Source of the DNA: an uncultured Bacilli bacterium
Lineage (GTDB): Bacteria > Bacillota_I > Bacilli_A > RF39 > UBA660
Direction of reading: 5' to 3'
DNA length: 59,670 nt
NCBI GenBank assembly: GCA_947627805.1
Contig: CANQXB010000002.1
Span: 1-59,670, forward strand
The notes below the pieces were generated by a model. The model saw only the letters and a list, made by a program, of their open reading frames with translations. It did no database searches and was not told the DNA's origin. Shown here in pieces: positions 7,633 to 16,480 of the stretch (positions within the stretch are counted from its first letter, which is position 1; each line of letters begins with the position of its first letter). The translations under genes were made by a program, and so were the position numbers.

Positions 7633-7835
7633 ACAATTTTATTATAAGATGTTTAAAAATTTTGAAGCTTATAGTAAGTTTGTAGATGATTTGCTGATTC
7701 TATAATTATTACTAACGAAAGAATGATTGATAAATTAGAGAAGTTATTAAAGAAATTTAAAAAAGATTAAAATCAACATAAATTATTAATCACAAATTTC
7801 TATTTATTAGAGTAGATTCTGAATTTTTTGGAAAA
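7633..7835. other. Intergenic DNA with a possible gene remnant
   Basis: A short plus-strand reading frame after a stop, roughly 7695-7770, encodes a coil-like tail (ERMIDKLEKLLKKFKKD). It has no start or ribosome binding site and may be the decayed end of a lost gene. Nothing else was recognised. Confidence 0.3.
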
Positions 7836-8297
7836 TTATATTTTTAATTCATCTATTTTTGGGCTGCTTTTTCTACCAACAAGCCAATCCATTGAAACAT
7901 TATAAGTTTTACAAATTGTATATAACGTTAAAGTTGTTATTAAACTTAATCCAATTTCATAATGGCTATATGCAGAACGTGATATGGAACAAATATCTGC
8001 AATTTTTTGTTGAGATAATTTAAGTTTGTTTCTTAAATATTTTAAATTTTTTCCAATTAGATTATTATCAATTTTTATTTTATGATTATATTCTTTGTTC
8101 TTTCTAGTAAATCCAACAACATAGTCTAGTGAATAGTTATATAAATTACAAAATCTAACTAATTTTTTCAATGGTATTGTATCATAAGCATTTTCCCAAC
8201 CTCTAACAGTTGAATCACTTACCCCAAATATATTTCCTAATTCTTTTTGAGTCATTTCTAATTCTTCCCGACAGGCTTTTAGATTATTTTCTATCAT
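7836..8297 (-). CDS. Tandem double XRE-type HTH regulator
   Basis: A protein of 153 residues made of two helix-turn-helix domains of the Cro/CI (XRE) type. The first includes MTQKELGNIFGVSDSTVRGW and the second LSQQKIADICSISRSAYSHY. Each is followed by the usual scaffold helix ending in SLDYVVG or SMDWLVG. Two XRE domains in one chain suggest binding of two adjacent half-sites without dimerisation. The start is taken at ATG 8297, a few bases after GGTGA. It is divergent from the gene at 8434 and may control it. Confidence 0.85.
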   Translation of the reverse strand: MIENNLKACREELEMTQKELGNIFGVSDSTVRGWENAYDTIPLKKLVRFCNLYNYSLDYVVGFTRKNKEYNHKIKIDNNLIGKNLKYLRNKLKLSQQKIADICSISRSAYSHYEIGLSLITTLTLYTICKTYNVSMDWLVGRKSSPKIDELKI

Positions 8298-8391
8298 TTT
8301 AATCACCAATATTATTTTCCCATTAAATAAAGTTTTGTTACGAAAATAGCGGGTAATATATCAAAATGTTCTATAATTTGTTATAATTAAT

Positions 8392-8397
8392 ATTAAG
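8392..8397 (+). promoter_or_regulatory. Extended -10 promoter for the gene at 8434
   Basis: TTTGTTATAAT gives an extended -10 box (TG-n-TATAAT). It lies in the intergenic space between the divergent XRE gene and the 8434 gene. Confidence 0.5.
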
Positions 8398-8419
8398 GTA
8401 AGTTTAGGAGTTGGTAGAA

Positions 8420-8434
8420 ATGAGGATCAGATAA
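8420..8434 (+). CDS. Four-codon leader ORF coupled to the next gene
   Basis: ATG AGG ATC AGA TAA (Met-Arg-Ile-Arg) follows a good AGGAG. Its stop overlaps the next start as TAATG. The following gene has only the weaker GAGG inside this leader, so translation may depend on coupling. Confidence 0.35.
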   Translation: MRIR

Positions 8435-8976
8435 TGAAAAAAACTACTAATACAGTAGAAGAAATTAGCAAGGTAATTATTAAAAATGCTAGTGATGAAA
8501 TATTAAAAATACTTGAAGTATTAGATTTAGAATTTGAAGATTTATATTGTTTAATTGAAAATTTGCCTGATAATGATAAGGATAAAGTAATAAATATTAC
8601 CATAAACAAATTATTAAAAAAATTAAAATTAAACTTTGATATGGATTTGTACAATGAAATTTCTATGGAAATAGAAAGAATAATTAATTATTACGCTAGC
8701 AAAAAAAATGAATTTGATGCAGTAATAAAAGAAGGTAATCGAGTTGCAACTGATATATTGTTTAAGGTAGTAGGGTATAAAGGGCAACAATTTGATTTAC
8801 CAATAGATATATCTTGTATTAAAAGGTATTGTTTATCAGCAGAAATAAAAAAAGAACAAGTTTATGATGTTCTTATGTGGATTATAATTAGATATATTGC
8901 AATAGATAAACGTATGGCTTGGCAAGAATACCTAGAAGATTTGAAAAAGAATAGAGAAAACAATAAAGTAGTATAA
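8434..8976 (+). CDS. Protein of unknown function
   Basis: A 180-aa soluble, acidic, helical protein. The N-terminal half is rich in Ile/Leu/Lys heptads, and the C-terminal half contains CIKRYC and a Trp/Tyr-rich segment, MWIIIRYIAIDKRMAWQEYL. There is no signal peptide and no recognised domain. It is flanked by XRE regulators, one divergent and one convergent, which suggests a small regulated accessory module. Confidence 0.6.
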   Translation: MKKTTNTVEEISKVIIKNASDEILKILEVLDLEFEDLYCLIENLPDNDKDKVINITINKLLKKLKLNFDMDLYNEISMEIERIINYYASKKNEFDAVIKEGNRVATDILFKVVGYKGQQFDLPIDISCIKRYCLSAEIKKEQVYDVLMWIIIRYIAIDKRMAWQEYLEDLKKNRENNKVV

Positions 8977-9018
8977 GTAGTATGTAGTGAATTTTGTAGT
9001 TTCCCTAAACTTACCTAG

Positions 9019-9255
9019 TTATTTTTTATATTTTAGAATATCACTAACTTCACAATTAAGTGCATAACATATTCTTGCGATAATATCTAAATCAATTCTT
9101 ACAACTTTGTTATTATAATATCTATTTACTAAATTATAATTAGCTGCAATCATTGTTGATAATTTATTTCTGTTAATACCTTTTTTATCAAGTATATTTT
9201 TTAAACAAATTTCAACTTTGCCGTAGTTTTTTAACGTATAAATATTTGTATCCAT
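9019..9255 (-). CDS. Small XRE-family regulator (HTH_26 type)
   Basis: A 78-residue one-domain repressor-like protein: ILDKKGINRNKLSTMIAANY forms the helix-turn-helix and DLDIIARICYALNCEVSDIL the last helices. This matches the short Cro-like regulators common in Bacillota. The start is set at the ATG at 9255, preceded by GGGGTGG; an upstream in-frame GTG (9264) overlaps that site. It converges on the unknown gene at 8434. Confidence 0.82.
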   Translation of the reverse strand: MDTNIYTLKNYGKVEICLKNILDKKGINRNKLSTMIAANYNLVNRYYNNKVVRIDLDIIARICYALNCEVSDILKYKK

Positions 9256-9264
9256 ATTCACCAC

Positions 9265-9469
9265 CCCGCAGACTAATATTTCTTACAAATATATTATATA
9301 TGATTATCAATAATTAAAAAATTATACAAAAATGTATTTACATACAATATATAAATAATAAATGATTAATTATTTAATAAAAAATACATAATAAAATATT
9401 TAAAGTATAAGAGAATTGTGATATAATTTTATTGACATCTATCATTTAATTTAGTGTGGGAGTGTGATT
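9265..9469. other. AT-rich divergent promoter region
   Basis: The region contains GTGATATAAT (-10 at 9422-9427) and a TTGACA at 9433, ahead of the lipoprotein gene at 9470. The rest is near-pure A/T with no other readable feature. Confidence 0.4.
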
Positions 9470-10330
9470 ATGAAAAAGAAAATATTAAGTATATTGTTTT
9501 TAGGAATTTTACTTCTTGGAATAACAGGCTGTGGAAATGATGTATCTTCTAATGAAGAAAAATCTAATGATAGTGTAATGCCAAATAATGATAATAACGA
9601 TACCCAAAAAGTAGAAAATAGTAAAATGACCTTAGAAAATTTTAGGAAAGTAATGAGTGAACAAGGTCTTAGTATTATAGAGGGAAATTGTACAGAAAAA
9701 AGTATAAATTGTGTTTATACAGCCGTTGATGAAACAGATGATAGTAGAACTACTTATACATTTGAAACTTATAGAGATGAAGATTCTGCTACAAGACTTT
9801 GGAATAATCAAATAAGTAGTATTTATGAACATTATGATAGTTATAATTCTGTATTTAAAGATGATGAAAATAAAATATTAGAATATACTACTGGAGAAAG
9901 AGGTATAACAATAGTTTATTATTATAAAACTACTTCTCTTGAGGTAATTAGTGATGAGTTTAGTGATGCCGTTAGTTTTAGTAAGGTTATGAAAGTATTA
10001 GAGGAATTTGACTATACACTTAATACTAAATTAGATAATACTAATAATACTAATAATACTAGTTCTAGTGATGAGAAAATAAAATTAAAAGATTATACAG
10101 TTAGCTATGGAACATACAAAGGAACCGCTACTAGTGGAGGTTATACCTTAACTGAAACAGTTATTATTTCTAAAGATAAGATGCAAATAGATGATTGGGA
10201 AACTTGTGAGTATGAAGTACAAGATAATATTATACATTGTAAACAAGCTGATGCCATAAAGCTTAAAGTAATTGGTAATAATAAGTTTACTAATGCATCT
10301 GGTATTTTTACTTTTGAATTGGAGGGTTAA
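9470..10330 (+). CDS. Lipoprotein of unknown function
   Basis: A 286-residue secreted lipoprotein. The signal peptide MKKKILSILFLGILLLGIT ends in lipobox ITGC, where the Cys is lipidated. A low-complexity Asn/Asp/Ser linker follows, then two beta-rich regions separated by an Asn/Thr tract. The start is ATG 9470, 7 bp after GGGAG; the GTG two codons earlier is too close to that site. It is the first of three adjacent lipoprotein genes with near-identical signal peptides, which look like old duplicates. Confidence 0.8.
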   Translation: MKKKILSILFLGILLLGITGCGNDVSSNEEKSNDSVMPNNDNNDTQKVENSKMTLENFRKVMSEQGLSIIEGNCTEKSINCVYTAVDETDDSRTTYTFETYRDEDSATRLWNNQISSIYEHYDSYNSVFKDDENKILEYTTGERGITIVYYYKTTSLEVISDEFSDAVSFSKVMKVLEEFDYTLNTKLDNTNNTNNTSSSDEKIKLKDYTVSYGTYKGTATSGGYTLTETVIISKDKMQIDDWETCEYEVQDNIIHCKQADAIKLKVIGNNKFTNASGIFTFELEG

Positions 10331-10332
10331 TT

Positions 10333-10731
10333 ATGAAAAATAAATTTTTAAGTATTTTAATTTTATGTTTCTTAGTAATAGGAATTACTGGTTGTGGTAA
10401 ATCAGAAAGTGATAAAAATATTAGTGATAATCTTAACAAACTAATAGATAGTTTAGAAAAAGAAAGCAATGATTTTGAAGTAAGTACAATCCAAAAATAT
10501 TTCGAAAAAAATAGTGATTATCGACTTCTTGCAGGACAAGATGAAGAATTTACCGAAAAGCCAAGTAGCGCCGAAAATCAATATACTTATGTTCAAGGAA
10601 ATGAACAATTAATTAATACCAATAGTCTTTATGTACTTATATATGATACTAAGAGTGATAAATATTATAGTATATCGGTTACTTATTTTAGTTATAAGCC
10701 TTACTTTAATGAAGCAAGAGAATTAAAATAA
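10333..10731 (+). CDS. Small lipoprotein
   Basis: A 132-aa lipoprotein with signal MKNKFLSILILCFLVIGITG and lipobox ITGC. The mature part is acidic, ending in a Tyr-rich strand region (YYSISVTYFSYKPYF). It starts 3 bp after the previous stop with GGAGGG overlapping that gene's end, so the two are co-translated. Function unknown. Confidence 0.78.
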   Translation: MKNKFLSILILCFLVIGITGCGKSESDKNISDNLNKLIDSLEKESNDFEVSTIQKYFEKNSDYRLLAGQDEEFTEKPSSAENQYTYVQGNEQLINTNSLYVLIYDTKSDKYYSISVTYFSYKPYFNEARELK

Positions 10732-10771
10732 CTGTTAAAATACTATAAAATGAAAGAGTGGAGTATTTGGT

Positions 10772-11749
10772 ATGAAAAATAAATTTTTAAATATTTTGTT
10801 ATTAGTTTTAATACTTATTGGAATTGCTGGTTGTGGTAAAACAGAACAAGAATTAAAAGATGAAGAAAGTCTAAAAATAATTAATAAATATGTAAGTTTT
10901 ATTGAAAAAGAAGAACAGAGTGTTGGTAAAACAAAAAGTTTATTCCTAGATATAAATAATGACCAAAAAATTGAAATGCTTTTATCTTATAATAAAGATG
11001 ATACCAATTATGTAACAGTTCTTTATTTAAACGATGATAATGAAGTTGTTAATCCTGGTTACTTAAAAGGTGTAAGTAGTTATGCTGTAGCAACTCAAAA
11101 TATTGATGGAGAACTTAATTGGGTATTTTATACTGGTTTAGATATGTATACTAATCCGGATAATATTTATTATAATGCCAATGATTTTTTAAAAAGTGAT
11201 TTTAAAGTCGAGGAAATAACCCCAATAGGTAATTATCGAGTATTAAAAGAAAACTATGCTTTTAATGGAACTAGTTTATCTTTTAACGATTTAGATAAAG
11301 ATATGTTATTAGTAGATTATAATAATGGTCTTAATTATAAAGATAGAATGAATCAAAGCGTTTTAGAAAGTCAACTAGAAGAATTAAAGAAAGTCCAATC
11401 TAATCCAAGTGAACTTCAAGTAGGTAAATATAAAGTTAAGTATGGCGATTATGAATTTTATCAAGATGGTAAAAAAACAGGGCAATTTACTCTCAATAGA
11501 GATGGAACTTATATTGCTACTGGAGAAAGGTTTGGAGGTTCTGGGGGTAGATATATAAAGTCAATGGGAAATTATGAAATAGCTACTTTAGATGTCTCTC
11601 AAGATATTAATCCGGAATATGAAGAAGCTTTCTGCTTTGAAAGTACTTATAAGGGTGAAAAAATAAATGATAATATAAATTGTTTTCCTGTTTATGATAA
11701 TTATAAATTTATATTAGGTGTTAATGAAGAAGTTAAATATTTAGGATAG
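10772..11749 (+). CDS. Lipoprotein with C-terminal beta-domain
   Basis: A 325-aa lipoprotein whose signal (MKNKFLNILLLVLILIGIAG, lipobox IAGC) is nearly the same as that of the preceding lipoprotein. The mature part opens with a DINNDQKIEMLLSY segment resembling calcium/FG-GAP-like loops. The C-terminus (GKYKVKYGDYEFYQDGKKTG onward) resembles the C-terminal domain of the first lipoprotein in the run. A TATAAA sits in the 40-bp gap upstream. Function unknown. Confidence 0.78.
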   Translation: MKNKFLNILLLVLILIGIAGCGKTEQELKDEESLKIINKYVSFIEKEEQSVGKTKSLFLDINNDQKIEMLLSYNKDDTNYVTVLYLNDDNEVVNPGYLKGVSSYAVATQNIDGELNWVFYTGLDMYTNPDNIYYNANDFLKSDFKVEEITPIGNYRVLKENYAFNGTSLSFNDLDKDMLLVDYNNGLNYKDRMNQSVLESQLEELKKVQSNPSELQVGKYKVKYGDYEFYQDGKKTGQFTLNRDGTYIATGERFGGSGGRYIKSMGNYEIATLDVSQDINPEYEEAFCFESTYKGEKINDNINCFPVYDNYKFILGVNEEVKYLG

Positions 11750-11758
11750 AGGCAAGAT

Positions 11759-12145
11759 ATGAAATTTAATAGTTTAATACCAGAACTTAGTGTATCAAAT
11801 ATTGAGGCAAGTAAAGAATTTTATCTTAATATTGGATTTGAAATTAAATATGAACGTCCTAAAGATAAATTCATTTTTTTCGAATTTGAGGATAATCAAA
11901 TAATGATTGAAGAAATAAATAATAATTGGAATACTGGTGAATTAGAATATCCTTTTGGTAGAGGAATAAATTTAAGTATGACTATCAAAGATTTAGAAAA
12001 ATACTACAATGATTTATTAAATAAAAATATTAAATTTTTTAAAAAATTAATGATAAACGAATATGAAATGAATAATGATATATTTTTTGACAAAGAATTT
12101 TTAATTCAAGATCCAGATGGATATTTATTAAGATTTAATTCGTAA
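11759..12145 (+). CDS. VOC-superfamily protein (glyoxalase/bleomycin-resistance fold)
   Basis: A 128-aa protein with the typical VOC layout: LIPELSVSNIEASKEFYLNI at the N-terminus, a mid FEFEDNQIMIEE strand, and IQDPDGYLLRF at the C-terminus. Family members bind metals, drugs or metabolites. The similarity is closest to bleomycin-resistance-like proteins, but the substrate cannot be told. It begins 10 bp after the lipoprotein gene with only a weak GAGG, so it is probably transcribed with it. Confidence 0.85.
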   Translation: MKFNSLIPELSVSNIEASKEFYLNIGFEIKYERPKDKFIFFEFEDNQIMIEEINNNWNTGELEYPFGRGINLSMTIKDLEKYYNDLLNKNIKFFKKLMINEYEMNNDIFFDKEFLIQDPDGYLLRFNS

Positions 12146-12165
12146 AAGAAATGGGGGAATTAAAA

Positions 12166-13449
12166 ATGAAAAAGTTAAGTTATTTGATAATTGGAATTTT
12201 ATTAATATTTATAGGTTTAGATAATGTTTCTGCAGCATTTTTCTCTGATCCTATTTCTATAACTTTTTATCTTAATGATTCTCACAATGCTTTAAATACT
12301 AGACCAGAAGAATGGGAATTTTGTTTTGAAGATTCCGCTAGTGCTTCATATTATAAGATTTCTAAAGTTTGCTTAAAAATTAGTAATGATAAAAAAGTGT
12401 ATTCAATTCTAGATGATAGTCCTATACAAGATGATGTTACTCAATATGTAGAATTCATTTATGAAAAAAATGAGGATTCAATGGATGTATATAAATTAAA
12501 ATTTGATTGGGTAGATATTACAAAAACTAGTTTACATACTCAAGATAATTACAAAGTTACAATCAAAGGAATTTCAGATAATAATCTATATAATCTTGTA
12601 TTGGGAACACCTACCAATATTACTAGCGATACATTGAATTATACTGCTACTTTTTCTTTATCCGGTTTAAAACATATTAAAGGTAATATTACTTTTAATG
12701 ATGAAAATGATCGTGATGGTATTAGAGAGGGTTTATTAAGTGATTTTTATTTATCTTATGATGGATTTGATATCGATTCTTTAACTAGTGAAAACTTCTT
12801 AAGATTAATTCACGATGTATATGATAGTAATCATTATACTTTTGAAGAATATGTGGCAGAGTATTATTATGATGAATATGGAGGGAATGATTTTACAAGA
12901 CCAATAACTTATAATTTAAAATTCTTTGGTGGAGAATTAAAAGATGATGATATTATTGTAAATGTAATCCCAATTAGTGGAGGAGAACAGTGGAATATAA
13001 CAATTAATCATATTCCTGAAAAAATAAGTCCTGTTAAGGTTAAAGTTAATTGGCTTGATAGTAATAGTAGTAAAAGGCCAACATCATTAAGTATTGATGT
13101 TATTGGTAATGAAGGGTTTATAGAAAGAACTGTTGAATTAACTGATGATAATTGGGAAACAACTTTAGAAGATTTATTTAAAAACTATAAAGGTGAAGAA
13201 ATAAATTATTCTTTAAAAGTAAATAGTGTGAATAATTATACTTTTACAGTAATAGGTAATCAAGTTGATGGTTTTGTAATTAATGCGGAATATAAAACAA
13301 ATACAAGTAGTTCATCTAGTCATAGTTCTGGAAGTAGTAATAAAACAAATAATAAAGAAGAAGTAGATAAAGAAGAATTAAATAATAATAAAGAAAATAT
13401 TGATAATGTGGAAATTCCTAATACAGGAGATAGTATTATATCCATATGA
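12166..13449 (+). CDS. Secreted protein with IPNTG signal cut short by TGA
   Basis: A protein of 427 residues with a signal peptide (MKKLSYLIIGILLIFIGLDN..., cleavage after VSA) and beta-rich ectodomains. A Ser/Asn/Lys linker follows, then VEIPNTGDSIISI and a TGA stop. The same frame continues past the TGA as NIFVICLILLLYIISKGVR, a complete sorting-signal helix and positive tail, to TAA at 13522-13524. So the wall anchor is encoded but separated by one stop codon. As read, the protein would be released rather than anchored. The start ATG at 12166 follows GGGGG; an earlier ATG (12151) precedes that site. Confidence 0.8.
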   Translation: MKKLSYLIIGILLIFIGLDNVSAAFFSDPISITFYLNDSHNALNTRPEEWEFCFEDSASASYYKISKVCLKISNDKKVYSILDDSPIQDDVTQYVEFIYEKNEDSMDVYKLKFDWVDITKTSLHTQDNYKVTIKGISDNNLYNLVLGTPTNITSDTLNYTATFSLSGLKHIKGNITFNDENDRDGIREGLLSDFYLSYDGFDIDSLTSENFLRLIHDVYDSNHYTFEEYVAEYYYDEYGGNDFTRPITYNLKFFGGELKDDDIIVNVIPISGGEQWNITINHIPEKISPVKVKVNWLDSNSSKRPTSLSIDVIGNEGFIERTVELTDDNWETTLEDLFKNYKGEEINYSLKVNSVNNYTFTVIGNQVDGFVINAEYKTNTSSSSSHSSGSSNKTNNKEEVDKEELNNNKENIDNVEIPNTGDSIISI

Positions 13450-13524
13450 AATATATTTGTAATTTGTTTAATATTATTATTGTATATTATTAGTAAAGGA
13501 GTAAGGTATGGAAGAGTTAGATAA
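13450..13524 (+). pseudogene. Sorting-signal helix beyond the in-frame TGA
   Basis: These 24 codons plus stop contain the hydrophobic helix and Lys/Arg tail expected after IPNTG. They overlap the start of the next gene at 13508 by 17 bp. They would only be translated by readthrough of TGA 13447-13449, or if that codon is a sequencing error or a recent mutation. Confidence 0.6.
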
Positions 13525-14812
13525 GAATATTAAAAAAGAAAAGAAAAATAATAAAAAGAAAATAATAATTATTGTTGTTTGTGTGCTTGCAATTATCTTA
13601 ATTGCGTTAGGGGTATTTCTTTTTGTAAATAAGAAAGAAAATAAAGATGTAAAAGAAACTCCAAAAATTAAATTAATAGATAATTTAGAAGTGGAGGTAA
13701 ATAGTGAAGTTAATTTATTATCATTTATAAGTGATAGTAAAGATGTAGAAATTTTAAGTAGTGATGAGAATATTGATACTAGTACTTTAGGAGAAAAAGA
13801 ATTAGTAGTTAAATATAAAGATAGAGATAAAGAAAAAGAATATAAATTTACCATTAATGTAAAAGATAGTACTATTCCAGTTATTGAATATCAAAAAGAA
13901 TTAAGTACAACGGTGGGAGCGAAAATTGATTTATTAAAAGATGTTAAAGTAACCGATAATTCTAAAGAAGAAATTACAGCTACTGTTGAAGGAGAATATG
14001 ATTTTAGCAAAGAAGGAACTTATACTTTAAAATATGTGGCTACTGATAGTAGTAATAATAAAGTAGAAGAAGAATTTACTTTAAAAGTAAATAAAAAAGA
14101 AGAGAAGAAAACTACAACTACCAGTAAAAATACCACCACAAATAAAAACACAACAAGTAATAGTGGAACCACTAATAATACTACTAGTAGTAAAAAAGTA
14201 GTTAAAACTGATACTAAAACAGTTTTAGGAGATACCGTTAATCAATATGGTATTACAATAGAAATATATGATGTTTATAATGTATATACTTATGCTGATG
14301 GGACAACTCAAGAAGAATATGACCATTCATATAATAAGTTCGATTCTAGTGGTTTTAATGCTACCAGTAAAGATTTACTTTATGAAGCTACTAAATTTGT
14401 TATTGATGAACCAGATTCTACTTATATTGAAATGATGACTATTTTAAATAATTATCGAAGTGAAGTAGGAGTATCACCATTAGAATTAGATACTGAACTA
14501 TCTGTTGCTGCTACTGTAAGAGCTATGGAAATGGCTTATTCTGGTAAATTTTCTCATGAAAGACCTAATATGAGTGGTGATGATAGTTGTTTTACGGTTT
14601 TAACTGATCTTCAAATTGGGCGTTCTGCAAATGGTGAAAATATTGCCGCAGGAGTGTCTTCAGTTAAGGGTGTAATGAATGGATGGCGAAATAGTCAAGG
14701 ACATTATGAGAATATGATTAATCCAGTTTATAAAAAAGTTGGATTTGCCTTAGTATCATTAAGTGGTTCAAAATATGGTTATTATGCAGTTCAAATATTC
14801 AGTGATAAATAG
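13508..14812 (+). CDS. Membrane-anchored CAP-domain protein with Ig-like domain
   Basis: This 434-aa protein has a Lys-rich cytoplasmic start, one membrane segment (about residues 20-43) and an extracellular part. Residues about 55-200 include a bacterial Ig-like (DUF5011-type) fold, ending in GTYTLKYVATDSSNNKVEEE. A Thr/Asn linker follows, then a C-terminal CAP/SCP domain (about residues 305-434) with LNNYRSEVGVSPLELD, SHERPN, GENIA and GHYENMINP. CAP proteins of this type are cell-surface proteins of mostly unknown activity. The gene follows the IPNTG protein closely. Confidence 0.87.
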   Translation: MEELDKNIKKEKKNNKKKIIIIVVCVLAIILIALGVFLFVNKKENKDVKETPKIKLIDNLEVEVNSEVNLLSFISDSKDVEILSSDENIDTSTLGEKELVVKYKDRDKEKEYKFTINVKDSTIPVIEYQKELSTTVGAKIDLLKDVKVTDNSKEEITATVEGEYDFSKEGTYTLKYVATDSSNNKVEEEFTLKVNKKEEKKTTTTSKNTTTNKNTTSNSGTTNNTTSSKKVVKTDTKTVLGDTVNQYGITIEIYDVYNVYTYADGTTQEEYDHSYNKFDSSGFNATSKDLLYEATKFVIDEPDSTYIEMMTILNNYRSEVGVSPLELDTELSVAATVRAMEMAYSGKFSHERPNMSGDDSCFTVLTDLQIGRSANGENIAAGVSSVKGVMNGWRNSQGHYENMINPVYKKVGFALVSLSGSKYGYYAVQIFSDK

Positions 14813-14856
14813 ATTAAAAATAAAAAAATAATTTTGATAGAAAGAAGATATTTAAA

Positions 14857-15801
14857 ATGAAAAGATTATTAAGCATAATGCTATGTATCACATTATTATT
14901 TTGTTTAACTGGATGTGGTAATACTGACAGTAACTCAAGTAATAGTGGTGGTTCAAAAAATGTAGGAATACTTACAGAAAAAATATTAAATGATAATAAC
15001 GTTATAGAAACAGAAGTAAATCTTCAAATGGGAATTGCCGATTCTAATGAGGAAAGTGGATTATATAAATCTACGGACACGAATAATAATGAACCAACTT
15101 ATTATTTTAGAGGTAATGTTTTAAATAATTATGTTGATTTTGCTAATATGACATGGAGAATAATTAGAATAAATGAAGATGGAACAGTTAGATTATTATT
15201 AAATGATTATATAAAAGAAAATGATGCTGCTTTTTATATTAAATTTAATGAAGAACAAATGACTAATGATGGAATGTATTATTCTAATAGTGATGTTAAA
15301 AAATATTTAGATGATTGGTTTAATAAAAATTTAGATAAATATAAAGATAAAATTGCTAAAGGAAAATATTTTTGTGAACAAGCAAGAGTAGTATTGGGTT
15401 ATAGTAATGCAACAGATGATATTGCTTGGACTTATGCCGAAAACTATATTCCAACTTTTAAATGTGAAACTGATAAAAATGGTTATGGTTTAGTAGATAC
15501 TAATATTGCCCTTATTACTTATGATGAAGCCAATTTTGCGGGTTCTTATTTAAATAATAAAGTTCAAAGTTCTAATAATGGTAAGTTATATTTACCACAT
15601 TCTTCTGCACATTTTTATTGGACAATGTCTCCAGCAGGTAAAATTATAAATGACTATTTTATGTGGCAAATTAGTGCTTCAGGAGATTTAATGGATATTT
15701 ATGCTATTAATGATGGAGTGCTTCATCCCGTAATTAATTTAAAATCAGATTTAAAAGCTAGTGGTAATGGAACTGAAAGTAATCCTTATGTTATAGAATA
15801 A
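14857..15801 (+). CDS. Lipoprotein with DUF6273-like domain
   Basis: A 314-aa lipoprotein with signal MKRLLSIMLCITLLFCLTG and lipobox LTGC. The mature part contains FANMTWRIIRINEDGTVRLL, WTMSPAG and VLHPVINLKSDLKASGNGTE. These are hallmarks of a widespread extracellular domain (DUF6273-like) in gut Bacillota, found in surface proteins of unknown role. Upstream spacing of 44 bp and a downstream GAAAGGAAAT suggest it is the first gene of a small operon with the zinc-ribbon proteins. Confidence 0.75.
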   Translation: MKRLLSIMLCITLLFCLTGCGNTDSNSSNSGGSKNVGILTEKILNDNNVIETEVNLQMGIADSNEESGLYKSTDTNNNEPTYYFRGNVLNNYVDFANMTWRIIRINEDGTVRLLLNDYIKENDAAFYIKFNEEQMTNDGMYYSNSDVKKYLDDWFNKNLDKYKDKIAKGKYFCEQARVVLGYSNATDDIAWTYAENYIPTFKCETDKNGYGLVDTNIALITYDEANFAGSYLNNKVQSSNNGKLYLPHSSAHFYWTMSPAGKIINDYFMWQISASGDLMDIYAINDGVLHPVINLKSDLKASGNGTESNPYVIE

Positions 15802-15817
15802 AGAAAGGAAATAGTTT

Positions 15818-16276
15818 ATGTATTGTAAAAAATGTGGTGCAAAATTAGAAGAAGATAGTGCTTTTTGCCCTAAATGTGGCAATAAAATTAAAAAGATGGA
15901 AAAAGAAGTAAGTAATTCTAAATTAATAAAAAAAGAAGTTAAAAGGCCATTTATGAAATCATTGTATTTAATATTAAGGCCTTTAGCAATAATTATAATA
16001 TCATTGGGTCTTATATTTTTAAGTTATTATGAGATGGATGTTCTAGATTTAAAAAATAAATCATCTGATGAATGGGGAACAGAGCGTTATTCTGGTTTAT
16101 GTGGAATTGAACACAATCCGGGGTTATGTTCTGATTATGAAGAATATAAAGAAAAAGTTTGGGAAAGAGAATATGCTCCAATGCATATTGAAATTATCTT
16201 ACCAACAGGTATTATATTATTAATAGTTAGTTTTGTTGCTTACAAGTCTTACAAAATTGGACAGGAGGAAGAATAA
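15818..16276 (+). CDS. Zinc-ribbon membrane protein
   Basis: A 152-aa protein with an N-terminal zinc ribbon (CKKCGAKLEEDSAFCPKCGN), a linker and two membrane segments (about residues 50-70 and 125-145). Between them lies a short outside loop with three Cys residues (LCGIEHNPGLCSDYE). The zinc ribbon is probably cytoplasmic. This is a common architecture without a known function. It overlaps the start of the next gene by one base (TAATG). Confidence 0.8.
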   Translation: MYCKKCGAKLEEDSAFCPKCGNKIKKMEKEVSNSKLIKKEVKRPFMKSLYLILRPLAIIIISLGLIFLSYYEMDVLDLKNKSSDEWGTERYSGLCGIEHNPGLCSDYEEYKEKVWEREYAPMHIEIILPTGIILLIVSFVAYKSYKIGQEEE

Positions 16277-16479
16277 TGGTTGTATTTTTTGGAATTATAG
16301 TACTAATTAGTATAATAGCTTTAATTTCTAATGCTATAATCTTAATTCTTAATATTTATGAAGCTATTGCTTATTATAGAAAGCCAGAATATTATTGTGC
16401 TAAATGTGGTAAGGAAGTAAATTTAAAAGTGGAAAAATGTCCTAAATGTAAAACTATTTTAAAGGAAGGAAAGGTGTAA
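16276..16479 (+). CDS. Small membrane protein with C-terminal zinc ribbon
   Basis: A 67-aa protein with one N-terminal membrane helix (residues 2-30) and a C-terminal ribbon CAKCGKEVNLKVEKCPKCKT. It is the mirror order of its neighbour (membrane first, ribbon second) and is translationally coupled to it. The pair may form one membrane complex. Confidence 0.75.
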   Translation: MVVFFGIIVLISIIALISNAIILILNIYEAIAYYRKPEYYCAKCGKEVNLKVEKCPKCKTILKEGKV

Positions 16480-16480
16480 A

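Noticed and set aside
7695..7770. Small plus-strand ORF between the NPKTN and XRE genes
   Set aside because: It has no start with a ribosome site and lies right after an in-frame stop, so it is at most a gene remnant.
12166..13524. TGA read as tryptophan (genetic code 4)
   Set aside because: TGG is used throughout for Trp, long genes such as VirB4, VirD4 and the adhesin have no internal TGA, and TGA ends many genes in ATGA overlaps. Only one gene would be extended by reading TGA as sense.
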